This document shows positions 7,205 through 16,464 of a stretch of DNA of 27,351 bases, in pieces. Position numbers and translations under genes: made by a program. The DNA comes from Candidatus Poseidoniaceae archaeon (lineage in GTDB: Archaea > Thermoplasmatota > Poseidoniia > Poseidoniales > Poseidoniaceae). The stretch spans positions 1 through 27,351 of the forward strand of contig JAKUNX010000009.1 of the NCBI GenBank assembly GCA_022451835.1, written 5' to 3'. Under the pieces are notes generated by a model. That model was not told the origin of the DNA and did not search any database. It saw only the letters and a list, made by a program, of their open reading frames with translations. Position 1 is the stretch's first letter. Every line of letters starts with the position of its first letter.

Positions 7205-10200
7205 GTGATGAGTCCCATGCCGTACGCGTCCGAAAAACGTCGAGCATTAACTGCGATTTTCATAGTTTTTTTGTTTATTTTTAGCGAAATTTTGGTTGCT
7301 GAAAATGACTATAAATTAGAATTGAATGAAAATAATCCTTCATACTCCATCTATTCTTACTCGCCAAATTCAGAAGTGCATATCTCATCACAATTTCCAA
7401 ATTTAAATCTTATTAGTAATTCTGAAAATAATGTCGGAATTGATGCTGTAGGTAATGAGGAAAGGTCATTATACAGGTTCGCAAATAACTTGAGTAAATC
7501 AACTGACCTTGTCTTGGATGCACAACTTGTGCTTACCTGTGACATCAATTATCAACAGTCACCAAGCGGAATACCTGTTCTTTATCCTGCAACTATTATC
7601 GCAAACTTTGTACCATCAGAGGTAACATGGAATCACATTACAAATTCCATTCTATGGCAAGAAGCAGGCGTAGATGGTGATTATGATCGAAAGGACTGGG
7701 ATTTGCCATCACAGAGTTCAATTATTTCTTCGAATACTTATCAGTACACACTTAATGTAACCAAATTGATTCAAACTAGTTTAGACCTTGGAAGAAATAA
7801 ATTCGACATTATTGTTTCTGGACTTGGTGGCCAAATGGCGTGTGCAAAATCAAATAATGCTACAGCATCTTACCAACCGGAATTAATTATTTCACATTCA
7901 TTAGGGGTTCATGGTGATGGCGGCTCAGTAGAACAAAACTTCGTCACTAGTGGTTCTCCATTAATGAAAGATGATTTTATTATGGCAGCTGATACAAACC
8001 CTACAATAGGTTTTGATAACCTAGTAGGTTCAAATGTAGAATTTCAATTTTCATTGTCAAGTGAATTTAGAAATGCCTCAGATTTGTCATGGGTTTACTC
8101 TACACAAAATAATCAATTTTCAATCACAGGATCTAGTGGTTCATACAACATTCCTATTTCAGAGTCATTTCCATTGGGTTCAATCATTCATTACAGGGTT
8201 AGATCAATGGATAACAATTCGAGTATTTCTGATTGGTCTGAAGGTCATATGTTGTTGCCAGACTACAACACAGTGAACAATAATGATGGCACCGCAACAA
8301 TAAATTTAGGACAAAATGATTTCAATTTATTAAATTATGATTTATTTGAAGATACTTATGTTGACTCAGGAGCAATTCAAGGACATGGAGATGATCAATA
8401 TCTTTACGTTTCTAATGATGTTAGCCAAAATAAAATCAGCTTGCTTAAAGTTAATTTCAATTTACTTGGGATTCACACCAATGCAACGATATTATCCGCA
8501 TCATTAGATTTGGAAAGGCAAACAGTTTCCACTCCTGGGCCAATGCTTTCGCTCCATCCAATTGATCACACAATATGGTTGGATTCAGAGGCGACTTGGA
8601 ATTATGGCCGTATTGGTCAATCATGGACAGATGGTGGCCTAAATCAAATACAATCATCTGAAGTATCAAATATTGATTCTAATTCTATATCGGATTTATT
8701 TAATCTAGATGTTCAAAATTCTATACAAAAACTTCTAGATGACTCATCAAGTGAACCTCTAAGTTATGCTTTGACAGGATTTTTACCAGGTCAATCTTCA
8801 TCGCAACTCGAAGAGATAAAGTTTGCATCTTCTGAATTCCAAGGTGCTTCAGGAAATGGTCCGAAAATAAGTTTGACTTATGCTTGGACTGCTAACCAAT
8901 CAATTCCAGACGTTGAAATGAATTTCCCAGTTAATACAGAACCTGTTTGGGACATTAATAATGATAATTTAAGCGGTGACATAACTCCAGAATTAGAATG
9001 GGAATCATCTGATGCTACATTTAGAGATTATATTTTACAAGTTTCTAATGATGAACTTTTTAGAGATATAATCTTAGATTTAGATAGCAGAACTCTATCA
9101 TTAACATCTTACACATCTTTGCAAAATTATACATTCACTGCAGCAAATCAATTATCTAAAGGAGAAATTTATCATTGGAGAATAAAACATATTGACAGTG
9201 ATGGAAGAATTGGAGATTGGAATACCTCTTCTTTCTTTATTTCAACGCTAGAGTCTGAGTGGCTTGGCGGTGATATGTTTAGATTCACTATCAATAATTC
9301 TCTTGATCCCGGAGCAAATTCAATACCTGGATATAAATTTAGTTCAATATCTAGTAACTCTCCTAATACCAATAGTTATGGTTATCCTTACATGTATGTT
9401 TCAGATACAATGTCGCTCGGAAAATATAATGCTCTTTTGGGGCTGAATTTACAAAGTTATCTTTTACCTTCAGGTTATGCTGTAATTTCATCAAATCTAT
9501 CCATGACTACGCACTCATCAACGAATTCACCAGATATTGGAGTATGGGAATTAGCATTAGATGATTGGGATGATCAAGAAGTCACTTGGCTTGAGTCATC
9601 TAGCGGCGTTCAATGGGATTCTCCTGGTGCAACGGGGACTTTAGATAGAGTTAATATGTTGAGCAGTACATCTGTGGCAGCAAATTGTTGTACTGTTTGG
9701 AATGTCACTAGTGCTGTACAAAATTCGATGAGAGATGGTAAAAATCTTAATTTCATGTTTGAAATAATGCCGGGTCATTATGGTTCTACAGCCCTATTCA
9801 AATCACCCCTAAGCTCAGTATCTGAAGATCAACCACAATTAGAAATAATTTTCACCTTAGGTTCCAATCAGAAACCTACCCCTCCAAGTGCGCAAAGTCC
9901 GGCTGAAGGTGAATGGTATTTCAAGAATAATTCAACCTTAGAATCCAATTTAGATGTGGAGTTATCGTGGAATCACAATAATCCTATGCAAATAGTTGGC
10001 TGGGCTATTGAAATTGATTCAACAAATACTTTTGACTCCATCGACAAGCGCGCAATTTCATCTTGGAATGATCCAGGGTTTGACATTTCAGGCAATGAAT
10101 ATGAATTGCAGTCTTCTTTAGACAACGGGAAAAGCTGGCATTGGAGAGTTAGAGGGTTATCTAATACATTCCAATTAGGAGAATGGTCACAAGCATTTAC

Positions 10201-13200
10201 TTTTTATCTACCTGATTTAAATTACAATCAAATTACAAACGAACAATTTACTACTGAATTTTATCAAGGAAGCACATTTTCGAATCAAAACTATCCATCA
10301 TTTGTTGATTTGCAAATTACAGATGATAACGATACAGAACTATACAATGGTATTCAAGATCAAGTATTGAATGTAGGTAAATACCCTACAGGAAAAAACT
10401 CCTCAATATTGATTAGTGTTCCTTTACCATTGGGCATGCAACCAGATAATGCATCATTAATTGACGCTAGTATTGCCCTAGAGGCAACACCTGCATCACA
10501 ATCAGGAGTTACACTTGCAATAAGAGAAGTATTGCAGCCCTGGGATTCCAATGCTAATGGATTGAGGTTTAATTCAACTCACAATTGGAGTGAATTAGGT
10601 GGGAGAGGTATTGGCCAAGATATTTCATCACCTTTAGATTTACAGATTTCTCAAATAGGCCAAATGAACTGGAACATTACTCAACTAGTTCAAACAGCTC
10701 TGTCTGAAGGAAGAACTTCTCTGTCGTTGATGATTTACTCAAATAATACTCAACTTGGCGAATTAGTATATTTTTACTCATCAGATGCTTTAACTCAAAA
10801 ACCCAAAGTTAACTTTACTTGGGTCACTGGTCAAAGAGATATACCATTAGAACAGCCTTTTACTACTTCTCCAATGAATGGACAGATTTACTTTAATCAG
10901 ACTTCACATGCAGTTCTACCAGAGGTTAGACCAACTTACATGTGGTCAATGCCACAAACATCTGTCTCAAATCCTGATGCTTGGAGGATATTCTATCAAT
11001 TAGATCCTAACGACGATATGGGTGGTACAATGATGTTTGATTCGAGATTAAATCCTGAACTTTTCGACTTGGCTACCTTGTCATTTACACCTGACTTGGA
11101 TATTGATTTTGATAATTCAATAAATTGGTATGTTCAACCAGTAGAGAATGATATGCTCGGCAAAATTAGTAACGTTTCATCTTACTTTATACCAAATATA
11201 ATGAGTCAAGAAATTAATCAAACCGATGCCTCAATTTATATTCAAGATGGTTCAATTTTTCCGCTAACTAACTATCCATCTGCAACAGAAGATGTCTTTT
11301 TGGATGAAGGAAACCCATCGCAAAGTAATAATTCTCTTGGGTTGATGATTGGTAATAGTACGATTGCCAATAGTAATCTATCATCTACAACCTCGATAGT
11401 AAGTTTTAATCTATCTAGAATCGCTTTACCCAGTACAATCGAAATTTTAGATGCTAAACTAACCCTAACTTCCTTGAATGGTTCAGGAGGTGTTGATATT
11501 TCTGCATCTCGATTGTTAACTTATTGGGATGAAAACTCTACATGGGATAACTCGACTACTGGTTCACCATGGATTAATAGTGGCGCATTGAGGGGTGCAG
11601 ATTCTGATTTACCTGACTCAATGGTTTATGTTGATTCAATTGGAGAATACACATGGAATGTCACTAGAATTCTACAACTTACACTTGAATCAAATTTGAG
11701 TGTAGCATCTATCTTGTTACAACCAGAGATTTTCAATTCTTCCACCGGCGTCGTAGAAGGGAATTTCATATTTGGCGATAGTGAAAATTCAAACATTAGC
11801 CTAAGGCCTAATTTGACTCTTACGTACAGAACAAGCAGTACTTGGTTACCACCTACTACCTCACAACTATATCCAAACAATGGCACTACACTATGGAATG
11901 AATCATCACCAGCTCTATTCGGTACTGAATACATTGCTTTTGAAGCAGCACCTCAAATTTCAAATTATACCTCAATCAATATTTGCCATGGAAGCGAGAT
12001 TAGATGGCTAAATTGTGTATCTAGCGAAGAAGTTTTAGCTGATTACACATGGGATTCTAGTCAAAATATTTTCAATTACACAAATAGTTCTGAAATTTTT
12101 GATAATGTAGGCGATGAATGGCAGTATTGGCGAGTTAGAGTAGATCAAGACCACAGAATTGGACATTATTCACCTGTTTTCCAATATAGAGTTCCTGCTA
12201 ATCAAACAACTAATGATGGCTTTGACAATTATACCGTTGATATTTCAAGGGGTTCAATATTTGAAAATACGGGATACTTGCCACCTGTATATGATGCAAC
12301 AACAGATTCTTCTTCTTCACAGAACTTTGGAAGTTCAACCAATATCAGTTTAGGAACGGATCCTTTTACTGGTGGCAATCTAGATGCTTATTTCGAATAT
12401 GATCTTTCTGAATTATATTTTGTACCAACTACAACACCTATTTCAATGGTATTTGAATTAGATTTAATTTCTAATCCATTGACTCAATTACCACTGTCCG
12501 TGGCGATTTTTGCTTGTGATGGGTTCGAGGAAGATACAATATCATCAACCAATCTGCCACCCTGTTCATCTAATGAAATCACTAGAACCACAATAACGGG
12601 TAATACTGGTAATGTCGCTAATTGGGACATAACTACTCTTGGGCAGAATAATTTCTTTACTCAAAATCGTACTATTTCGTTTAAACTTGTTATCGTATCT
12701 CCAACTAGTAATTTTATCCAATTCCATTCTTCAGAGACTACTAGTGGTTTGAAACCGACTATTAATCTAACTTATATTGAAAATTTGGATGGTTATTTAC
12801 CCCCGAGTCAAACCTCCTTGGTTTCTCCAGTAGATGGAGAAATTCTGTATGATGTTAATGGAGGTATTGTATCTAGTACTCAATCCGTTATCTTGGAATG
12901 GAATCCTTTACCATCAGCAAATTCATACAAGGTTTTCATAAAAAATAACTCAGGTATATCTGTATTTGATTCAAAATATGACAGTGAAATTGTTGGAAAT
13001 CAGTTCAGCAGTACAATGTTTGACGCAGGAGAGGTATACGAATGGTGGGTACAAGGTTTCAACCAGTCTATCCCAGGACCACCATCTCCAAGATGGGTGT
13101 TTGGAATGGGTAATCCTATCCAATCTGATAACCAAGACGGCACTTTCACTTATCTTTTAACCGATTCAAGTGAAATTAATGAATTTAATCACATAAATGT

Positions 13201-16200
13201 TAGAGATACTTCAATATCAGATGCTGCAATAGATTCTAATTTTGGAGTAGAAAGTTATTTACAAATCGGAGGAGGTTGTGGAAATATAGTAAATTCGGTT
13301 TGTGATATGATTATTTCACTGGATTCAAGCCAGTTGCCTCTCGATGGAAATGAACAGAATATACATTCTATTTCGCTTACCTTAAATGTAGATAATTGGG
13401 ACTTAACAGGTGGTGCTTATCAAATTGAATTTTCAGTTCACGAATTTTTGTACTCTAGCTGGGATGAAATGACGCTTACATGGAACAATACCGGTATTAA
13501 CCCTGGCCCACAGGCAGGAATAGATTTTGTTTCACAACCAATTGATGTTAAGACTTATACTTCACCTGATGCCGTATTTACGTTTGATGTTGGACAATTT
13601 GGTCAATCAATAGGAGATGTGTTTACTTTCTTAATCAGAGGTACTCCTGTTAGTTCAGGAGGAAACTTTGATGGATTTGTTTCTGTTTATTCAAGCGATC
13701 ACCCTGATATTAGGTTTAGACCTGATTGGGGTGTCACTCATACCAATGTTTCAACATTAAATATAACTTCGCAAAATGTAAATTTCAATGCAGACAATTC
13801 TTATTCATTTGATGTTCAATCATTTGATTCAAATGGTCAATCAATTGTTGGCGGCATCCCAGTCGGCGCACAAATAGAATGGAGTTCTACTACTGGGACA
13901 ATTGCTTCAAGTGGGCCGTCAAGTGCGGTTTTATCTCCTTCTATTTCTGGAATGCAAGTAGTTTCAGCCTGTTATGGTATAATTTGTACAGATTATGCAA
14001 TCATGATTGAACCAGGAATGCCAATGCAAATTTTTGCATCTCTAAATCAAACTTCGGATGTAAACTTTGCAACAATAACAGCGGATGATACATTACAGGT
14101 ATCTGCATATGCAGTAGATCAGTTTGGAAACTTAGTCACCAATGAAGTAATTTCCTTTTTCTCAAGCAATGGTTCAATAGATTCTAGCGGACTATTTTCA
14201 CCTTATTCTGCGGGAATTCATACAGTGACTGCTGAATGGGTTGGTTCGTCAAACACATTACAAGAGACTCTTCAAATTGAGGTTTTACCTGGAGTGCCAG
14301 TACTTGTAGAATTGTCAGGGTGTGTTGATACAATTCATGCTGATACTAGTTGCAATATTTATGGATCTGCTTTTGATCAATTTTCAAATATAGTTTGGTT
14401 TGATGATGTAGGAGATTATACATTAAGTGTTAACGATGGTGAAATCATTGAATTAAGTACGCCAACTCCTCATACATCTCCACCAAGCACTGAAGTATTA
14501 ATCGGTGAATATACTGGTAATTTAGTTGGTCAATCGACGATTAGTTTTGTATCAGAAAATAGTTTGACAGATAGTATAGTTGTAGACGTGACTCATGGGG
14601 CTTTTGCATCATTCGAACTTGAAGCGTCTTCATCTTCAATATCAGCTGATGAAATTCTATATTTGAACACAACAAGAATAGATGTTAGAGGTAATAGATT
14701 AGCGGTTATTTTACCGATTGAAAACTGGACTTCGGTTGCCGATGGTCAAGTTGTAACAGGTCTGCCAGCATCATGGGTACCAACTCTACAAGGTACCAAA
14801 TCGATTTCAGCATCCTATCAAGGTTCTACTGAAACAATTCAAGTATTCGTGACTAGGGGTAAAATAAGCCAAATGGACATTTTGATCTATGATGAAGTCT
14901 CCAACGGTGACGTATTCTTGATAACTGCAGATGAGCAAATATCTGCTTCGATTAAAGCTTTAGATTCCAACGGCAATCAATGGCTTATTGATGGTAATTG
15001 GTCATTCTTCCATCCCAATTTCGCCGATGAAAGTGTCTTGAGTAGTAATTATTCACAAGAAATAACTTTCTCACCAACTATGTCTTCTTCTACACCATAT
15101 ACAATTTATGTTGAACATACAGAATTAGATGTAGTTATTTCCGATAATTTTGTTGTTTATGTGTCAGTTGGAGACGTGGAAAATTTTGTGGTAGATTCAA
15201 TTGATAGCAGTGGAGTTGAATTCAGTTCCGTTGGTTCATATGAAATAACTGCTGATGAATTTATTCAATTCAGCTTCACTACAAGTGATACAAATCTAAA
15301 TCAGATTACTGATATGCAACCAACATGGATTCTACATGATTTAGAAGCGGGGAATTCTGAGGATATTTCAGATCACATGTTGCAAAATGCACTTATCTGG
15401 CATGCTACTGAAGTCGGAGATTGGAAAATTACTGCCTTTATGATAAATGATAGAGGCTTTAATTTGACTGCTAATTTTGATGTTACAGTGAGTCATGGCG
15501 TGCCAGTATCTCTGACATTAGAACAGTCAGTGACAACTCAAGATGCTGGTAATTTCGTTGATTTACTGGTTACTGGAACCGACTCAGACGGTAATCAATT
15601 CCCTCAACTTGTAGTTTGGTTGGAAAATAACGGTCCTTCATACAACATCAATGCCACTGATGCCGAAGCAGAGTACCAGTTTAACGGCAGGTCTGCTGGT
15701 AACTACACATTGACTGCAGAGTATCTGACTCTGTCTTCATCAGTTTATGTCGAAGTATTCCCATTGAGTATTGTTAAGAATATCAAGAGTAATATTAGTA
15801 CTACTGAGTTAGAACAATTAGAATCTATAACAGTTGAAGTTGAAGCTTATGATGAGTATTGGAATAGAATTTCTGTGCCTGATTCCGCAAGAATTGATAC
15901 TACTGACAGAGGAAAAGTCAAGTATTTGGGTAACGGAGTTTGGGAATTAGAAACTCTTGATGAAGGAGAACATTCGGCTACAATAGTAATTGGTTCAATT
16001 ACAGAGACATTCATTTACAATGTTGAAGGGAATCTAGCAGGATTCTTTGCTGCTGGTGGTCCACTTTATTATGTTGGAGCAGGCTTACTCGGTCTGATTG
16101 CGGTCGCTTTACTCGTCTTCGTAATTCGACTTGTTCGTGGTGATGAAGATTATTATGATGATGAAGATGATGAAGACTATTATAGCGATGATGAAGAATC

Positions 16201-16450
16201 AATTTCAAAGGATTTCTCTCAACCAAGAATTAGTCAAGCGCCAACAGTTCCAACTCCACCACCTCAGCCACCAGAAACTGAGACTCAACAAGAAGTTGAA
16301 GAAGTTGAGGAAGAAGTTGAGGAAGAAGATACAAGTTGGATGGCTGATTATCGTGTTGAAGAAGACGGTACAGAATGGGGTCAAAGTGAAGATGGCGTTT
16401 GGTATTATCGCGAGGTAGAATCTGATAATTGGATTGAATGGACTGAGTAA
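7205..16450 (+). CDS. Giant secreted surface protein: alternating DNRLRE-like and FnIII-like modules, Ig-like repeats, C-terminal anchor
   Basis: A 3081-residue protein (GTG 7205; ATG 7208 or 7217 are alternatives; SD AGGAG at 7189-7193). Signal peptide: KRR followed by a hydrophobic core, about residues 12-32. Residues about 55-2180 alternate roughly 200-residue beta-sandwiches of DNRLRE type (signs: VTW or TW motifs, W-N-VT/DVT followed by an amphipathic stretch, and a final PxLxIxY strand) with roughly 110-residue FnIII-like modules ending in patterns like YHWRIKHIDSDGRIGDW. About seven and six copies are present. Residues about 2182-2943 hold about eight Ig-like (Big-type) modules with ITADE near the start, DxxGN, and a closing VxxG linker. 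One TM follows at about 2950-2976, then an Asp/Glu/Tyr-rich tail, a Pro-rich stretch and a Trp-rich end (GVWYYREVESDNWIEW). Many N-glycosylation sequons are present. Likely an adhesion or polymer-binding stalk; no catalytic domain was recognised. Confidence 0.93.
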   Translation: MMSPMPYASEKRRALTAIFIVFLFIFSEILVAENDYKLELNENNPSYSIYSYSPNSEVHISSQFPNLNLISNSENNVGIDAVGNEERSLYRFANNLSKSTDLVLDAQLVLTCDINYQQSPSGIPVLYPATIIANFVPSEVTWNHITNSILWQEAGVDGDYDRKDWDLPSQSSIISSNTYQYTLNVTKLIQTSLDLGRNKFDIIVSGLGGQMACAKSNNATASYQPELIISHSLGVHGDGGSVEQNFVTSGSPLMKDDFIMAADTNPTIGFDNLVGSNVEFQFSLSSEFRNASDLSWVYSTQNNQFSITGSSGSYNIPISESFPLGSIIHYRVRSMDNNSSISDWSEGHMLLPDYNTVNNNDGTATINLGQNDFNLLNYDLFEDTYVDSGAIQGHGDDQYLYVSNDVSQNKISLLKVNFNLLGIHTNATILSASLDLERQTVSTPGPMLSLHPIDHTIWLDSEATWNYGRIGQSWTDGGLNQIQSSEVSNIDSNSISDLFNLDVQNSIQKLLDDSSSEPLSYALTGFLPGQSSSQLEEIKFASSEFQGASGNGPKISLTYAWTANQSIPDVEMNFPVNTEPVWDINNDNLSGDITPELEWESSDATFRDYILQVSNDELFRDIILDLDSRTLSLTSYTSLQNYTFTAANQLSKGEIYHWRIKHIDSDGRIGDWNTSSFFISTLESEWLGGDMFRFTINNSLDPGANSIPGYKFSSISSNSPNTNSYGYPYMYVSDTMSLGKYNALLGLNLQSYLLPSGYAVISSNLSMTTHSSTNSPDIGVWELALDDWDDQEVTWLESSSGVQWDSPGATGTLDRVNMLSSTSVAANCCTVWNVTSAVQNSMRDGKNLNFMFEIMPGHYGSTALFKSPLSSVSEDQPQLEIIFTLGSNQKPTPPSAQSPAEGEWYFKNNSTLESNLDVELSWNHNNPMQIVGWAIEIDSTNTFDSIDKRAISSWNDPGFDISGNEYELQSSLDNGKSWHWRVRGLSNTFQLGEWSQAFTFYLPDLNYNQITNEQFTTEFYQGSTFSNQNYPSFVDLQITDDNDTELYNGIQDQVLNVGKYPTGKNSSILISVPLPLGMQPDNASLIDASIALEATPASQSGVTLAIREVLQPWDSNANGLRFNSTHNWSELGGRGIGQDISSPLDLQISQIGQMNWNITQLVQTALSEGRTSLSLMIYSNNTQLGELVYFYSSDALTQKPKVNFTWVTGQRDIPLEQPFTTSPMNGQIYFNQTSHAVLPEVRPTYMWSMPQTSVSNPDAWRIFYQLDPNDDMGGTMMFDSRLNPELFDLATLSFTPDLDIDFDNSINWYVQPVENDMLGKISNVSSYFIPNIMSQEINQTDASIYIQDGSIFPLTNYPSATEDVFLDEGNPSQSNNSLGLMIGNSTIANSNLSSTTSIVSFNLSRIALPSTIEILDAKLTLTSLNGSGGVDISASRLLTYWDENSTWDNSTTGSPWINSGALRGADSDLPDSMVYVDSIGEYTWNVTRILQLTLESNLSVASILLQPEIFNSSTGVVEGNFIFGDSENSNISLRPNLTLTYRTSSTWLPPTTSQLYPNNGTTLWNESSPALFGTEYIAFEAAPQISNYTSINICHGSEIRWLNCVSSEEVLADYTWDSSQNIFNYTNSSEIFDNVGDEWQYWRVRVDQDHRIGHYSPVFQYRVPANQTTNDGFDNYTVDISRGSIFENTGYLPPVYDATTDSSSSQNFGSSTNISLGTDPFTGGNLDAYFEYDLSELYFVPTTTPISMVFELDLISNPLTQLPLSVAIFACDGFEEDTISSTNLPPCSSNEITRTTITGNTGNVANWDITTLGQNNFFTQNRTISFKLVIVSPTSNFIQFHSSETTSGLKPTINLTYIENLDGYLPPSQTSLVSPVDGEILYDVNGGIVSSTQSVILEWNPLPSANSYKVFIKNNSGISVFDSKYDSEIVGNQFSSTMFDAGEVYEWWVQGFNQSIPGPPSPRWVFGMGNPIQSDNQDGTFTYLLTDSSEINEFNHINVRDTSISDAAIDSNFGVESYLQIGGGCGNIVNSVCDMIISLDSSQLPLDGNEQNIHSISLTLNVDNWDLTGGAYQIEFSVHEFLYSSWDEMTLTWNNTGINPGPQAGIDFVSQPIDVKTYTSPDAVFTFDVGQFGQSIGDVFTFLIRGTPVSSGGNFDGFVSVYSSDHPDIRFRPDWGVTHTNVSTLNITSQNVNFNADNSYSFDVQSFDSNGQSIVGGIPVGAQIEWSSTTGTIASSGPSSAVLSPSISGMQVVSACYGIICTDYAIMIEPGMPMQIFASLNQTSDVNFATITADDTLQVSAYAVDQFGNLVTNEVISFFSSNGSIDSSGLFSPYSAGIHTVTAEWVGSSNTLQETLQIEVLPGVPVLVELSGCVDTIHADTSCNIYGSAFDQFSNIVWFDDVGDYTLSVNDGEIIELSTPTPHTSPPSTEVLIGEYTGNLVGQSTISFVSENSLTDSIVVDVTHGAFASFELEASSSSISADEILYLNTTRIDVRGNRLAVILPIENWTSVADGQVVTGLPASWVPTLQGTKSISASYQGSTETIQVFVTRGKISQMDILIYDEVSNGDVFLITADEQISASIKALDSNGNQWLIDGNWSFFHPNFADESVLSSNYSQEITFSPTMSSSTPYTIYVEHTELDVVISDNFVVYVSVGDVENFVVDSIDSSGVEFSSVGSYEITADEFIQFSFTTSDTNLNQITDMQPTWILHDLEAGNSEDISDHMLQNALIWHATEVGDWKITAFMINDRGFNLTANFDVTVSHGVPVSLTLEQSVTTQDAGNFVDLLVTGTDSDGNQFPQLVVWLENNGPSYNINATDAEAEYQFNGRSAGNYTLTAEYLTLSSSVYVEVFPLSIVKNIKSNISTTELEQLESITVEVEAYDEYWNRISVPDSARIDTTDRGKVKYLGNGVWELETLDEGEHSATIVIGSITETFIYNVEGNLAGFFAAGGPLYYVGAGLLGLIAVALLVFVIRLVRGDEDYYDDEDDEDYYSDDEESISKDFSQPRISQAPTVPTPPPQPPETETQQEVEEVEEEVEEEDTSWMADYRVEEDGTEWGQSEDGVWYYREVESDNWIEWTE

Positions 16451-16464
16451 TAGGATGTGTAAAT

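Noticed and set aside
7197..7208. A three-codon mini-ORF (ATG TCT CGG TGA) just after the SD and overlapping the giant gene start
   Set aside because: Only three bases separate GGAG from the ATG, which is a poor spacing, and such short ORFs occur by chance. It could reflect termination-reinitiation, but nothing else supports that.
11626..11934. 102-codon minus-strand frame within the giant gene
   Set aside because: Shadow of a strongly supported repeat-protein gene; no motif or promoter.
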